A stretch of 64,000 nt of DNA from positions 199,556-263,555 of the forward strand of contig KV425556.1 of NCBI GenBank assembly GCA_001632425.1, written 5' to 3'. Under the pieces are notes generated by a model. It had not been told where the DNA came from, did not search any database, and saw only the letters and a program-made list of their open reading frames with translations. Position 1 is the stretch's first letter. Each line of letters starts with the position of its first letter. This DNA comes from Neolentinus lepideus HHB14362 ss-1 (lineage: Eukaryota; Basidiomycota; Agaricomycetes; Gloeophyllales; Gloeophyllaceae). Of the stretch, positions 48,349-60,205 are shown piece after piece. Position numbers and translations under genes: made by a program.

Positions 48349-50451
48349 TATTGACGGTCCATGTCTATATAAGGGAAATTATGAATGGGACTTACTGCCT
48401 GAGCTCGACAAGCAGAGTCTTCTCCTTCATCAGTCCGACAGTCGGGGTAAACCACGGTCATTGCATCCAGAGCTGAGGAATTAGTGCACCGAGGACGAGT
48501 GCTTGATCCAAAGTCCACTTGAGCTCAAGGATAGGAGTCAATTGTGGGAAAATGTCCCAGGCAGCATCCGGTGTAAGTGTTGTCTGAAAGAATATTCCGA
48601 TCATAGGTACAACGATACTTCGTACCATGCTCGGATGCTCTGTTCGCCACGTCGTGTTCATGTGCTTTCGCTGATCATGAAGACGGGTTGATCTACGGGT
48701 TCCCATCGCATGAATGATGGTGGCGTGGGCACATTTCCAGCAGTAGGACCCGCACATTGCACAGTCACGTGATGAGAAAGGGCAAGATCCGGCATTATGT
48801 AATGTATTCCCGTGAGCTATGCTGTTGCCCCAGGGTATCACTGCATCCCGATGTGCTATAGATTAGGGATATTTACGGGAAGAAATGACATATAATAGCA
48901 ATGAATATATCTGCACAAACTGAATAGAGACAAATATAACAACTGGATAGAGAGATAAAGCTCTGTAAGAAGAGCAAAGGCCACAAAATGGCTCTAATAT
49001 AGCTAATATTTAGGATAAGAAATACTAATCCTATTAGACTAGTGGTTTCAGTGCCGCTTAATATGTTAAACCATATCTTACCACATACCTTGATCATGAG
49101 GTCATGGGTTCGATTCTGAGTTTGGTTATTGCCTTGGACAAGAGTGCATCGCAAGTCATGGTGCACCTCCTTACCACTTATTTCTTTTTCCCTATCTTCC
49201 TATTCAATGATAGGACCTGGTCTTCACTCCACAATCTAGAGTTATAATACATTGTACTACTAATCAGTAATTGAGACTTAGACAAATCTGATATTCTCTA
49301 GCAGCTGTGCCATGTAACTCACTAAGTCCATATATATAAACTAAGGATATACTTGATCATACAGGCAATGTACAAACGCGACGCGGATGCTTATTCCCTA
49401 CTTAATCGCAAATATGACTCAGTGCTGACTCACATCAAGGATGTCACGTGAATCACGTGATTGTGCAATGTGCGGGTCCTACTGGGGGAGTTCGTGGGCA
49501 CCAGACATCGCAATCACATGACAACCTGTTAACACCGAAAACATTACGCTTTTGCCATGAACAGAACTGAAAGAACTGGAATGGCTTAGACTCATGTGAT
49601 ACACGAGTACGCGGCAATGGTAGTGCTACGGCCTGTCCAACCTGTTCAAGAATATCTGGACGATTGTCGACGTGCACCCAATCCAATTAACGACGGGAGA
49701 AGCTGAGTTCAGCCGCTTAGAGCATGGTTCAACTGACGTGGAAGGATGAACAGAATGCCAGGAATGGGCTCGGTGAGAGCTTGTGGACACTGAGGAAGCA
49801 CTTCGACATTCTCAAGTGCTCAGAACCATATTGACAGCACACAGTCGTGCATGTCAATGAGATTCCCCCTGAATTCTTTCGACGTGCATGATATGTGTAC
49901 GAAATCATACGGTGACAAGAGACCAAATATCTATGGAGATGTTCGGTGGAGGACGAGTGTATGGTATGTCAAGGATGATGTCTTTTGGCAAATTTGTGAG
50001 TCCGTCTCTACCCTTATTCTTGAATCTCAACGACCTTTTCATCCCCTCCTATTCCGACTTGTCGCTCTGAGCTATTGTGCGTGCGCACCCAACAGGCAAA
50101 GGCTTTACCATACTCTCCCTCTCTGCAGCGCTTTTACCCTTGTTCTTCATTTATAGACGCGAAGAACTACGAGTCCCGCAACGAAGTTTGTGCTCATCTG
50201 GAGCAGGACACGATACCTTACCAGACTCATGGTGGGACGCGTCGCGGTCAGGTAAATGATGGTTGGTGAGAATGGGAAGACTGTGGACGTCCAAATACAA
50301 ATTATGGCTATGTTGTCCACCATGCCACCACGACCTATCAAGTTACTATGGCAAGTATTGTCCGACTTTTTCTTCCTGCAAGGGTACATTGACATTGAGA
50401 AGACTACAGAGCTCTAGGTTCATAGCAACGATCATCCGTAACCTCATCACC
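48349..50451. other. Gap with weakly supported frames
   Basis: A minus-strand frame at 48458-48841 (127 codons) has a cysteine cluster, CAMCGSYCWKCAH, but no known domain. On the plus strand a spliced small protein near 49900-50420 is conceivable: MFGGGRVYG, then a hydrophobic stretch ILSLSAALLPLFF, then IKLLWQVLSDFFFLQGY ending at 50418. Neither is called as a gene. A possible SINE lies at 49034-49200. Confidence 0.3.
49034..49200 (+). repeat. Possible tRNA-derived SINE fragment
   Basis: An A-box-like TAGACTAGTGG at 49034-49044 is followed 62 bases later by a B-box match, GGTTCGATTC (49107-49116), and then an unrelated tail. The region cannot fold as a normal tRNA by eye. A short interspersed element is more likely than a tRNA gene. 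Confidence 0.4.
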
Positions 50452-52999
50452 TCAGAATATAGCATGACCTCTTGAACAAGCATCGCAGGACAAACAAAGA
50501 CAAGTATCCTTCGACTTCATGTTAATGGGAGGGGGCCAAACGCCGTCCGACCTATTGCCTTCTGAATCTGGATCGAAATAAAAGTATTGCTTCAAATCGG
50601 CATCGGCATCAATGCCGTGTCTGAAGGTCGGATGAGATACCACCAATTCTGGCAGAAATCATGACTTACCCTGCCATGTGGTTCAAAATGCCCTGGCGTG
50701 ATTCGAACGAGCTATCCCGAGCGCGGCAGATGGTACAGAGCCAGCGACACGGATGACCTCCCGGTATATTTGCCATCCAGGACAAGCCTTGCTGTCGTGT
50801 TTTTACCCTCTCGACGTTTTGCCTTCACCGTCTCTCCACGCTATAAGACTCTAAAGCCAGCGAACTGCTCCGTGGCAATGTTTTTGTGCGTGCTCCAGCG
50901 ATGATTCACCTAGTAAAGGACACCAAGTGAGCATAAGCAGCATGTTCAAATGGAAGAGACAACGACATACAACATTGTTCCAGGCCATAACTCGGCGCCA
51001 TCCTCCCGCCGTTGGCGCACATTCCAAGCACATGAATTTAGGATCCAGTTCGTCCATGTCAATCTTCGTAGTCGTTTCTGGGTCTAGTCCGCACGCCTGG
51101 ACTAAGGTCCGCGTAAACCGCGATGCAGGTACTGCACAACGCTGCTTATCCCTGTAACCCCACGGCACACAATTCAACCGCTCGAAGCGAGCTGTAAGAT
51201 CGTCCGTAACCTTGCAGTCAGACATCCCGAAGCTCGTCAGGCACCTGTGGAATAGTACTCGGGGATAGGACACTGTATTGAAGCATCCGCAACCGAAGAT
51301 GGTAGTAGCAAGGTCCAGTCGCTGGGGGTCTTTCCAAGCATTATCGCGGTTTGGATGATCCTCCGGCAATGCAGGCAACACCTTGCATAGTTCGAGCTTC
51401 GCTTTGGCTCTCCACTCTTCGACAAACTGCGGCAGTGTAGCGATCGCGGGATTGAAATCCTTCTTCTTGACCGGCTGATCAGCCGGACGCACGATAACAT
51501 CGTTGAATTCCTTCATCAAGCAAATGTCGGCGACCGACGGAAAGGGTTCGGTCAGAGCCTGGGTGGCAAGCCAGTCTTTGTAGAGCTTAGCTGCAAGTGC
51601 GTCCCGAGAGAACATAACCTCGAGCCGTGCTTCTTCCAGCCGCTCGACTTCTTTCTCTTTGATAAATTCTACCAGGGTGTCTTTGATGTTGTTCCAGACT
51701 GAAAGGAGTAAAAGAGAATGTGAGTGGATCTATAGGATCATGCGTCCTTCTTGTCACTTACTCCGATCCGTCAGCTCTTTCGGCTGTGAGACTAGTGGAT
51801 GCTCAATAAATGCCTTTACGTCCCAAGCTATAAGATGATTGAGTTCCGTGCTCATGCCTGCCTCGTCGAGTTTGACCACAATTCTGTAGTAAGATAAGAC
51901 GATGAAAATATTAATGCAGGGAAGCCCACGTACGCTCTCTGACGAGCAAACCGAATGCGTTCTAATTCCAGAGCACGGTTATTCTTTTCATGTATATACT
52001 ATTTCTCACAGAGTATTGTGTGCTTGAAATAGGTACGTAAAGAAGTTGTCCTCGCTACAGTCGAAGGAAATTACCTTTTCCCTGGGAATCACAGTGTTCA
52101 GCTGCATATCGCAGAACGCTTGGATTTCGTCGGAAGATGGTAGAGGAATAAACTTCTTAACGAAGGCCTCTGCTTTGCTCTTGAGATAGACGATCTTATC
52201 TACAGAGACATGAGTTGTCGTACACCTAGAGAACTGGCTATATGCGTGCCTCTCGACTCGATTTTGTAACTGGGCAGAACAGCCAATGCGAGATCTCGCA
52301 ACATCGGCATGCGAAAGAGCGGATGGAAAACATCTGATTTCACGTCGATAAATCTATGAGAAGAGAGTTAATGTTCTAAATAAAACGTTTAAATTGTGAC
52401 CAACTGTGTTTTAAGACACTTGTTGCAGCATCTCATACGACAGCTCCATATTATGGTTTGACAATTCTGCGCTCCGCAGTGCTGGAGGTATGCAGGAGTC
52501 AGTAGCAGGACTCAAAGGGTACAGTATGCTGCTAACATGACAACATGGATAAAACGCAAGGAACGCCCACTGGGGCTCTGTCAGATCTTCTAGGCACTCC
52601 GGCAGCCTTTCGACATGCTTGAGCGCTTGAATCCACAGCGACCGCGCAGAACGCTGCATCAGGGTACACCTAAATTCACTCGACGTCCACGACAAACGCA
52701 GCAAGTCGAGGGGTAGCAAAAGACCGAATATCTGCATGCATGTATGCGCAACGTTGAGACTACGGGCGATAGTTGGGACCTGTGACACACTCACCTCAAA
52801 GAGAACATCCAATGGCATCTCTAACAAAACACTCAATTTTCCTGTCTTTCGTCTGGTTTTCTTGACCGTTTTCGCATCATCCTCCTGAGCGTTCTTCCGT
52901 GCACGCTTAGCAGGCGGAAGTTTCGCTGTCACTTCATCCCCAACACTTCCTTGGTTTACCTTCACCAGATTGTGCAATGTCTTGCGGGTCTTCTTCATG
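50452..52999 (-). CDS. F-box-like cysteine-rich protein (copy A, intact)
   Basis: Member of a multi-copy basidiomycete family. A basic N-terminal part (KRARK, KKTRRKTGK) precedes the F-box-like LLEMPLDVLFEIFGLLLPLD and LLRLSWTSSEFRCTLM. Next come ALKHVERLPECLEDLTEPQW and a cysteine cluster across an exon joint (YPCCH, NCQTIIWSCRMRCCNKCLKTQ), likely zinc-binding. The central part has HPLVSQPKELTDR, VWNNIKDTLVEFIKEKE and a helical region to LDLATTIFGCG. The end has VQACGLDPETTT, MCLECAP and the tail VWPPPINMKSKDTCLCLSC. Many short introns join in frame. An F-box would recruit the protein to an SCF ubiquitin ligase; that role is inferred. The start at 52999 (MKKTRKTLHNLV) was chosen over an in-frame ATG at about 53085 because homologous copies start near the basic region. 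Confidence 0.7.
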
Positions 53000-53347
53000 T
53001 CAACTCCGATGGTGATGGTCGTGAGCGAGAGTGCAGTTAGTGGCAAGATGGCAGCGCGCAGTAGCGCGTCCAGATCACATGACATGTTCCGGAGATGGTA
53101 AGTCTAATCCGTTTTAAGGTTTATTACAGTTTTCCGTCCTTCTCTGCCTATACTCAGCAAATCGAACACAATATGTCGCAGTTCCTCTGATGCTAATTAC
53201 AAGCTTTTATTTGCATGCACTTGTACAATTACAACAATACAACAACGTAACTATATTGTAAGTACTGGCGATGGTATTGCTGCTAGACTTGGTACGCGTC
53301 TCCTAAAAAAGACTTAGTAGGCGAGCAACTGTCTTTAATGGATTGCA
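53000..53347. other. Gap between F-box-like copies
   Basis: Promoter of copy A and 3' flank of copy B. No gene is seen. Confidence 0.4.
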
Positions 53348-55652
53348 TCATTTCATGAATACGACCTTCGTCTGACCAGCTCGACCTTGGGAGCACTGCT
53401 CGCACCGCTTCGAGGAGCAAAGGCAGGTTTTTTTGACCTTCATTTCGACGGGCAGAGGAAATCCGAACTTATAGTCATCCGGACGTTGATACATATACCC
53501 TTGCATATCCGCTTCTGCGTCAATGCCATGGCTATAGAATTATCAGCCATCATGAGCTGGTATGCAGTGGTCGGTTGCTTACTCTGTCATATGCTCCAAG
53601 ATATCCTCATGGCTTAACGATAGATCATCTCGACAGATAGCGCAGCGCCAGCTCCATGGGACGTGCCCTAGTCTGCCCGACATCCATGGATAGGGCATGT
53701 CTCTGCATATCGATGTCACTTTATTCTCGAGACGTATCGCGTGATTCGTGTCTCGTGTAGAGAGCCGTCTGAAGCCTAGGAACATGGTCCTGTCTTGGTG
53801 GACTCCGTCCAGTCGATGGTCAATCTTTGTCCTGGTCATCACGCTGTGGTAAGCGATAGGGAGTGACATCGTACCGCGACAATCCACGCCATTGCTTTAT
53901 GAGGACGGCACCCACCCACCGCGCACATCGAATCTAAGCACGTGAACCTAGCGTTCAGCTCGTCCATCTGGTCCTTAATTGTTGTGTCCGGGAATAGTCC
54001 ACACGCCTCAACTAATGACCTCGCCAACTCGGACGCGGGTTCATCATATACCAATTTGTCGCCGTCGTAGTTCCAAGGCTCACATCGCAGCGCAACAAGG
54101 CACCTGGTGATATCGTCGACTGAGATTCCCATCTCTGTGCCGATATAGTCTCGGTGATCATTACTGATGTCTGTCATGCATGAATGAACGAGGACCCGCG
54201 GGTAGTGTATGAGGTCACGGCAAGACTGGCAGCGGAAGATAGTCGTGGCAAGTTCCAGGCGGCGTGGGTCCTTCCAGGCATTATCACCGTCAGAGTGATC
54301 CTCCGGCAAAGCAGGTAGCAGCTTGCAAAGCTCAAGCTTGACATCCTGCCTCCACTCGTCAACCAGGCGTGGCAGCTCTTGTGCCATAGCATATAAGTTG
54401 TCTGTCGCTTCCTCAGGATCACCACTCCCGAGAGAGAAACCTTTGGACATGCAGACATCCGCTGCTGACGGGAAAGCTTTAATCCGAGACTGACGGTCCA
54501 CCCACGCCTCGTAGACCTTCGCGACAAGCCTATCTGCAAGCATAATTGTGTTAATGCGGTCCTCCTCCGCTCTTTCGGCTGCCTTTTCCTGAAGAAATTG
54601 CACGAGAGACGGCTTAATGTTGTTCCAGACTGAATATAGATGCAAAGATGAGTATCTGCGCTTATGACTACCAACGATTTTAGCACTTACTGCGATCGGT
54701 GAGTTCCCTAGGCTGGGAGACCAGCGGGTGATCCGCAAAAGCACGTTCGCCCCAGGCCAGCTGCGCAATTAACAGGTCATCCAAACCGGCCTCGCGTACT
54801 TTTATCTCGATGCTGGACTTAGCTTAAATAAATAGTGTATCGGAGGGATGGGATGCATTTACACTTTACGACGCGATTCTCTCATGCTCTGTAATTCTGC
54901 AGAGCGTTTTTCTTCTCTTCTTCGTGCCACTCGCCACACCGGTCTGCGTGCTGGAAGAAAACACGTTAATAATAATGCTGTCAACAACTGTAAAGCTCAT
55001 ACCTTCTTCATAGCAATCATCCTGTCCTTTGTCGCTCTGAGGTAACGGACAGATTTTCGTTGGAAGAGAAAGATTGGATATTACTCTGCTTCAGGCTTAG
55101 GATACCAGTATCCGTCTTTGTCCGAATAAGGTGATATGGGAGGGGGCGAGTGGCTATATGAGTACCTTTTGATACGTTCATATAATAAGGGAGCCACATA
55201 GAAAGTCTGTGTGGTGATATCTCTATAGATACCAGTGGCTTGAAGATAGATGCCTTCATATCGTAAAACCTGTTCCATAGTATTCCAGACATCACTTCAG
55301 GTGTAGAACGTAATCGCGTACTGTTCCCTCAAGCATCTGTTGCAGCATCTAACTCGACAGGTCCAGACGATCCTTTGGCAGTACAGGGATCCACAGTACT
55401 TGATATAAAGGTATACGGCAGTTTTATTCAGTTCCAGGAACCACGTGAAGTACTAACGTGGCAGCAGGGGTGCGACACTAGTGATGCCCACTGCGGTTCG
55501 GTCAGGTCTTCGGGACATTCTGGCAGCCCTTCGACATTCTTCAGCGCTTGTATCCAGAGTGACCGTGCGGAGCGGTGCATAAGAGTGCGCCGGAGCACCT
55601 TCGTTGTCCATGACAGCTCCAACAGGTCAAGGGGCATCAATAGACTAAATAT
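53348..55652 (-). pseudogene. F-box-like cysteine-rich protein (copy B), lacking its N-terminus
   Basis: Same family as copy A, but it opens directly with the second F-box exon (IFSLLMPLDLLELSWTTKVL). The rest looks well preserved: ALKNVEGLPECPEDLTEPQW, HPCCH, CQRIVWTCRVRCCNRCL, HPLVSQPRELTDR, VWNNIKPSLVQFLQEKAA, LELATTIFRCQSC, EPASELARSLVEACG, WRCAICRDDL, ILEHMTEHGIDAEADMQ and the tail LPVEMKVKKTCLC. The stop is at 53348. A possible stop near 55080 may lie in an intron. The 5' part is joined in frame to a remnant of another copy, so any product would be a chimera. Confidence 0.65.
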
Positions 55653-57060
55653 CTCGTCTTCTACCTGCTGGGCCTCCTTATCCGGGAGAAATTGTATCAC
55701 AAGTTCTTCGACATTATTCCAGACCAACGAAGAGCAAGGACGGCATGAGCGCGATCGAAGCAGCAGGAGGCGATCTAGGTGCTTACTGCGACCAGCGAGT
55801 TCCTTAGGCTGCAAGACAAGAGGATGAGCCATGAAAGAATAGATGGCCCATGCTAGCAACCTGTTGACCTTGTAACCCAGTTGTTCCTCTTCACATAATT
55901 GACGGGCGATACTGGAAGATGCTGAGGAACGTAAGCGTCCGAGTGATGAGCCAACTACTCACGTATTGCGAAGAGCAGTACGATGGTTGGACAATTCCAT
56001 AGTGCGCTTCTCTTTCTCGATGGTGAACCGTTCCTCATATCGTAATGCGCGCTGTCAAACGATTTTTCAGTCAAAGACTGCTCTTTGATCATGATAAAAG
56101 ATATGTACCTCCTACCTACAGACAATCTTCGCGTTCTGCACCGTAAGCCACCCATCGATATCTTCCGAGGGCATATGTCCACCCAGTCTCCATATTAATT
56201 CCTCCACATCACTCATCAGATAGACAAATTTATCTAAGAGCTAGACGAATTCTCAGAAGCAGTGGTAGTCAGTTAGACACTGACCTTTTGACTCAATCCA
56301 GCGACAGGATGCCCAGCTGACAAGGCTGTCCGCTAACGTCTGAGTGACTGGCTGGCAGATGTCTGCTTTGATATTAACAGTTCTATATTATCGGTGAACA
56401 GCGCTTCTGGTACGCGATTTACCGTCCTCACGTACTGGAATTTCAGGCACTTGTTGCAGCACCTTGTGCGACAGGACCAGACGATGGTCTGGCGATTGCG
56501 CGTGCCGCAGTACTAAGTGAGCGACGAGAGTCAGATCAGTATAACAAAATTAATTTCAAATAACGTGACAACATGGATAGAACATCAAGGATGCCTACTG
56601 ATGCTCCGTTAAGTCTCCGGACACTCAAGAACGCCTTTGACGTTCTTAAAAGCTTCCTTCCATACAGACCGAGTAGAGTAGCCCTAAACTCCTCTGATGT
56701 CTACGACAGGCGAAGTAGGTCGAGAGGTAACAATTCTCCGAAGATCTGCAGTATTAATGCGGCGATGAGGTAGGCGCGAGGTCATAGTAGTAAGAAGTGC
56801 ACTCAAATAGAATATCTATAGGCATTTTCAAGAAGACACGCAACTTTCCCGCCTTTCTTCCTTTACCCTTTGCAATCTTCCAATTCCCTCCGACTGTGTC
56901 TCCTCATGAGCTTGTCTACATGCCCGTTTTGCAAGCGGAGACACCTCAGATACCACCCCGCTCTCCTTGTCCGCAGCATTCTCGTCCTTTTGCTTTGCTC
57001 AACGATGAGATGACTTACGGGCTCCTGCCGTGATATGGTAGTGCAGTGAAAGACGGTACT
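55653..57060 (-). pseudogene. F-box-like remnant (copy C), fused to copy B
   Basis: 5' half of another family member: KGRKAGKLRVFLKMPIDILF, QIFGELLPLDLLRLS, then TAG where the family has Trp, then EEFRATL and a frame shift into SVWKEAFKNVKGVLECPEDL with another Trp-to-stop change. RQTIVWSCRTRCCNKCL, YLMSDVEELIWRLGGHMPSE, LRYEERFTIEKEKR, WAIYSFMAHPLVLQPKEL and VWNNVEELVIQFLPDKEA follow. It ends abruptly at EDE, where it runs directly into the F-box exon of copy B at about 55652. Non-functional as a full gene. Confidence 0.7.
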
Positions 57061-57366
57061 GGCCGACCTCGCGTCGCGATCATGTGACATGCGGCCACAA
57101 AATAAGGATTACGAGTTCCATCCGAGAACTGTATGTCTTGTTCGACTGCCACGTACGTACATTGTCACGATGCGCATGATATGCTGCGTAGACTGGCGAT
57201 GTATATATAAATGACCTTGACCGGGAGGACCTGCAGTGGATCGCCTCTTCTTCAGATACCTCTGGCTTCCTAGGTTCATCGTGGGAGCCTCTAGCCGACG
57301 CTCCTTCTTAGTACCTCTTAGTTCTCAACGCTCAGCGCTCAGCCATCAATCTCTACCTGCTGCGGT
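57061..57366. other. Gap upstream of the small hypothetical gene
   Basis: Possible promoter; TATATATA near 57200 lies about 165 bases upstream of the ATG at 57367. Confidence 0.35.
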
Positions 57367-57988
57367 ATGGGAGGCAGTGTCGGGAACGACAGAATCCGTG
57401 CCCGCACTCCTAGCCTTAGTGCTATCCCTCCGGATACTCTCCATTTGCTGACTCGGGGTGTGCCTCCTCGAAAGAAGTCACGGGACAGAAGGCCTCGTTC
57501 AAGAGAAGACGATATCGCTCGACCCAGTTCGCCATTGCGCAGTGAACCAGTCATCAGCAATGTGGAAGAGAAGTCATGCTCACTGTAAGTGCTAGCTCAG
57601 GACGAATGGTGCCAATCGCATCTCTGACAATCCTCTCAGATCGACGCAGTACTCAAGTTCTGCACACGATGAATACCAGTCCTTTCCTGATCATGTCTGT
57701 ACGGAGAGCTGGAGGACGAACTGCCACTACTGCGTCCAAACCAAGCTCCTCAGCGACCTCCACGAGGAGATCTCCCGCGTCTCCAACAAAGCCACGGAGG
57801 CCGAGCGCAGGCATGACGGAGAGTCTATACGACGCCTCCTCGCTCGCCTCGATGAGCTCAGCGTGAGGTTGGAACGCGTCTTCGATAGGGTCGATTTTTT
57901 CGATTATAGCCCCATGCTAGAGAGACCGCCAGAGTTGCCGCCTCTGAATCTGCCACCTATGGATGAGGAAGGGTTCTGGGCGATTTGA
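57367..57988 (+). CDS. Small basic/coiled-coil protein of unknown function
   Basis: Two exons joined by a 50-60 base GT-AG intron (about 57586-57640). The N-terminus (MGGSVGNDRIRARTPS) is basic and low complexity, with PPRKKSRDRRPRSREDD. The second exon gives TNCHYCVQTKLLSDLHEEIS, a CxxC pair followed by a predicted coiled coil (VSNKATEAERR, LLARLDELSVRLERVFD). The acidic C-terminus is ERPPELPPLNLPPMDEEGFW. No family was recognised. Frame and splice are consistent, so it is probably real. Confidence 0.6.
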
Positions 57989-58011
57989 TTTGTATTTCCC
58001 GGAGTATGTAC

Positions 58012-59020
58012 ATTGTATTGCACCGTTGTCACGTTGCGTCACCTTCATTTTGTCTTGTAGTATTCTAGTCATTCTTTCACTAACCTTCCGTTGAATGTTT
58101 GACGGTGTCTTATGTTGGCGTCGGTATGAGCTTCAATCTTCACTCCGATATACAGAACAGCCCCACAGACACGCACATACGGCATTAGTACTATAAAAAC
58201 ACAGTAATGCATTCATCAATTGGCAGGTCATTATTTAATACGATGAATTGACTGAGTTACGACAGGGCCTACGTTTACCTCGCATTCACTACACGTACGA
58301 GCATCGCCACCGAGCGAGGCTACCATCTTCAGCCATCAGTCAGTTGTTGTATAAATCAAGAATGGCATGACGAAATAATCACCTGGAGTAAGTCATGTAA
58401 TCGACTACCATCCGCATGGGACATGGCGCCAGATATCTGAGTAACCTGGGCGTCTAAAGTTCGCATTAACTCTCGCCTGGCGGTTTGTGGGGCATCTCCC
58501 AGCCACAGCGCACTAGTGGAAGAAGCCAGCAGATGGCGGAGAATGTGCAAGTTCTCAATGGCGGGATGATCATTCAGAATTACGTCAATGCAGGCTTTCA
58601 CGTCTGCATATTTAAATAGACCTTCAACGAACAAGTCACCGACGAATGAACTTAGATGGAGTATAGAGCACATGTCGAGCGGATTCAGCTAGATTCTAAG
58701 GGTTAGGACATTCGCATCGCGCGTAGCAGTTGTGAAACCTTACGTTATGGCACGAATGTCTTAACATGTCGAGACACCCATTCCGTAAGTTCCGTGCAAG
58801 GCCCCTAGCCATCCACTCATTCGATGCTCCATGAAGACGGTCGGACACCGATCGGGTGAACTTGGCCACGGCGCCATGTTCATTCGACATTGGCTCCGCG
58901 GCATAGCAGCAGAGTTCCCTCGCTAGAACAATGATCGCATCGAGATTCCATATACGATCGTCGACCAGTGCAGCTGCCGCAGATATACGACCCTGCGGGG
59001 AAGTAGAACTTACTCCAGAG
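58012..59020. repeat. Segmental duplication, left copy
   Basis: About 1 kb repeated at 62414-63395 in the same orientation. It starts in the intergenic region (GTCGGTATGAGCTTCAATCT in both) and runs into the hypothetical gene. The two copies flank P450 2. Confidence 0.75.
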
Positions 59021-59651
59021 AGGAAAGCAGGGTACCAGGATATAGGGAATGTGACTAGTGGGGGTATGTCCTCGACAAATGAGGGGTTGCATGATACTGG
59101 AGAGCGACGTAAGTTGACAGGTATGAAGGGGGTGGCACTAGCTTGGAGTCGTGAGGGGCTTTGGGCGGTGGTGTGGTGGTCACATATGGGCGCCTGGTCA
59201 TAGTGTTCCACCATCCATTTCGCTCTCTGCTTATTAGCTCTGGCATGGGCAGACGCAAGCCACGATTTCGCCTTAAGGTCAGATTCTACGGCAATCTCAG
59301 AACAAGGGGACTGAAACATTCCAGTGTCAACATACTGTTGCCAGCCTGGCCTGGCTCCGATGCGGGATCTTCGACGAGGGTTACATCGGAGTTGCATGGC
59401 AGTGCGTATAGTGGCTTGAGATTCGGGATCGTGTCCCAGATGTTGACGCCCTGTACGGCTTCATCGAGCGAAGCGAAATGGACGTCCAGTCGGCAGGGAA
59501 ACACAGCGTTCGGGAAGAGGACGTCAGAAGACATAGTGAGTGGGGTTGAATATCGAGTAGCGACATTGTCTGAGATCTCACGCAGACTATATACCGGAGC
59601 AGAGGGGGCAAATGTGAGGTTTATTGGCCTCTCATTCACACCGAATGCCAT
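58231..59651 (-). CDS. Hypothetical protein (duplicated family)
   Basis: Minus-strand gene starting MAFGVNERPINLTFAPSAP at 59651, then REISDNVATRYSTPLTM and VNIWDTIPNLKPLYAL. The next exon gives SEIAVESDLKAKSWLASAHA and ISAAAALVDDRIWNLDAIIV, then RSVSDRLHGASNEWMARGLA. After an intron come MCSILHLSSFVGDLFVEGLF, VILNDHPAIENLHILRHLLA and SALWLGDAPQTARRELM. The last exon ends SLGGDARTCSECEVNVGP, with stop TAA at 58231. Around 59350 two reading frames must be joined by an intron of only about 25 bases or by a frame shift, so this copy may already be damaged. No known domain was recognised. Confidence 0.55.
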
Positions 59652-60205
59652 GGTATATCGTTACCTGTTCGCCGCGAACAATAGAGGTATGGACATCGTA
59701 GATCTTGAAAGATCTGTCACTGACAACAAAGGAGCAGTCAAGTCCATGAGAAACGGAGTTCCTTCCAGCGGTGTCACAAGCCTACCTCCAGCGTGGTTTA
59801 TTTGGTTCCAGTGGCATGTCACCGAAGTTAGAAGTTTCTTGCCTCAGTGGCACTAACATCGTGGCCATCGCAGGTACAATCATGGTGACTCCGTATCGTA
59901 TAGCTGTGGAATTTCCTAATCATGGATTGCTTACAACCGCTAACGTCTTATAAAGACATCTCATCTATGACTCCTCGCATCCGACTGATATCCACAATTC
60001 GTTCGAAACAGCTAATATTGCCCTACTGTTTACTGAGCTCATTTGGGAGTATATAGCTGGCTTCCTAAGACCACGATAATCTTCAGACACGGCCTGCCAC
60101 GAACACGAGACGAGGTAGGTTTTCGGTCACGCGAAACTCAAGCGTTCAAAAGAAGATTGTCTCTGGTGATCGAAGGAACTCATCGACCCTTTGGCGCACC
60201 AAATC
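59652..60205. other. Divergent promoters of hypothetical gene and P450 2
   Basis: TATATAG near 60049 lies about 155 bases upstream of the P450 start. No gene is supported. Confidence 0.4.

Noticed and set aside
49100..49125. A genuine tRNA gene
   Set aside because: The B-box is present but no acceptor stem, anticodon arm or normal A-to-B spacing could be drawn.
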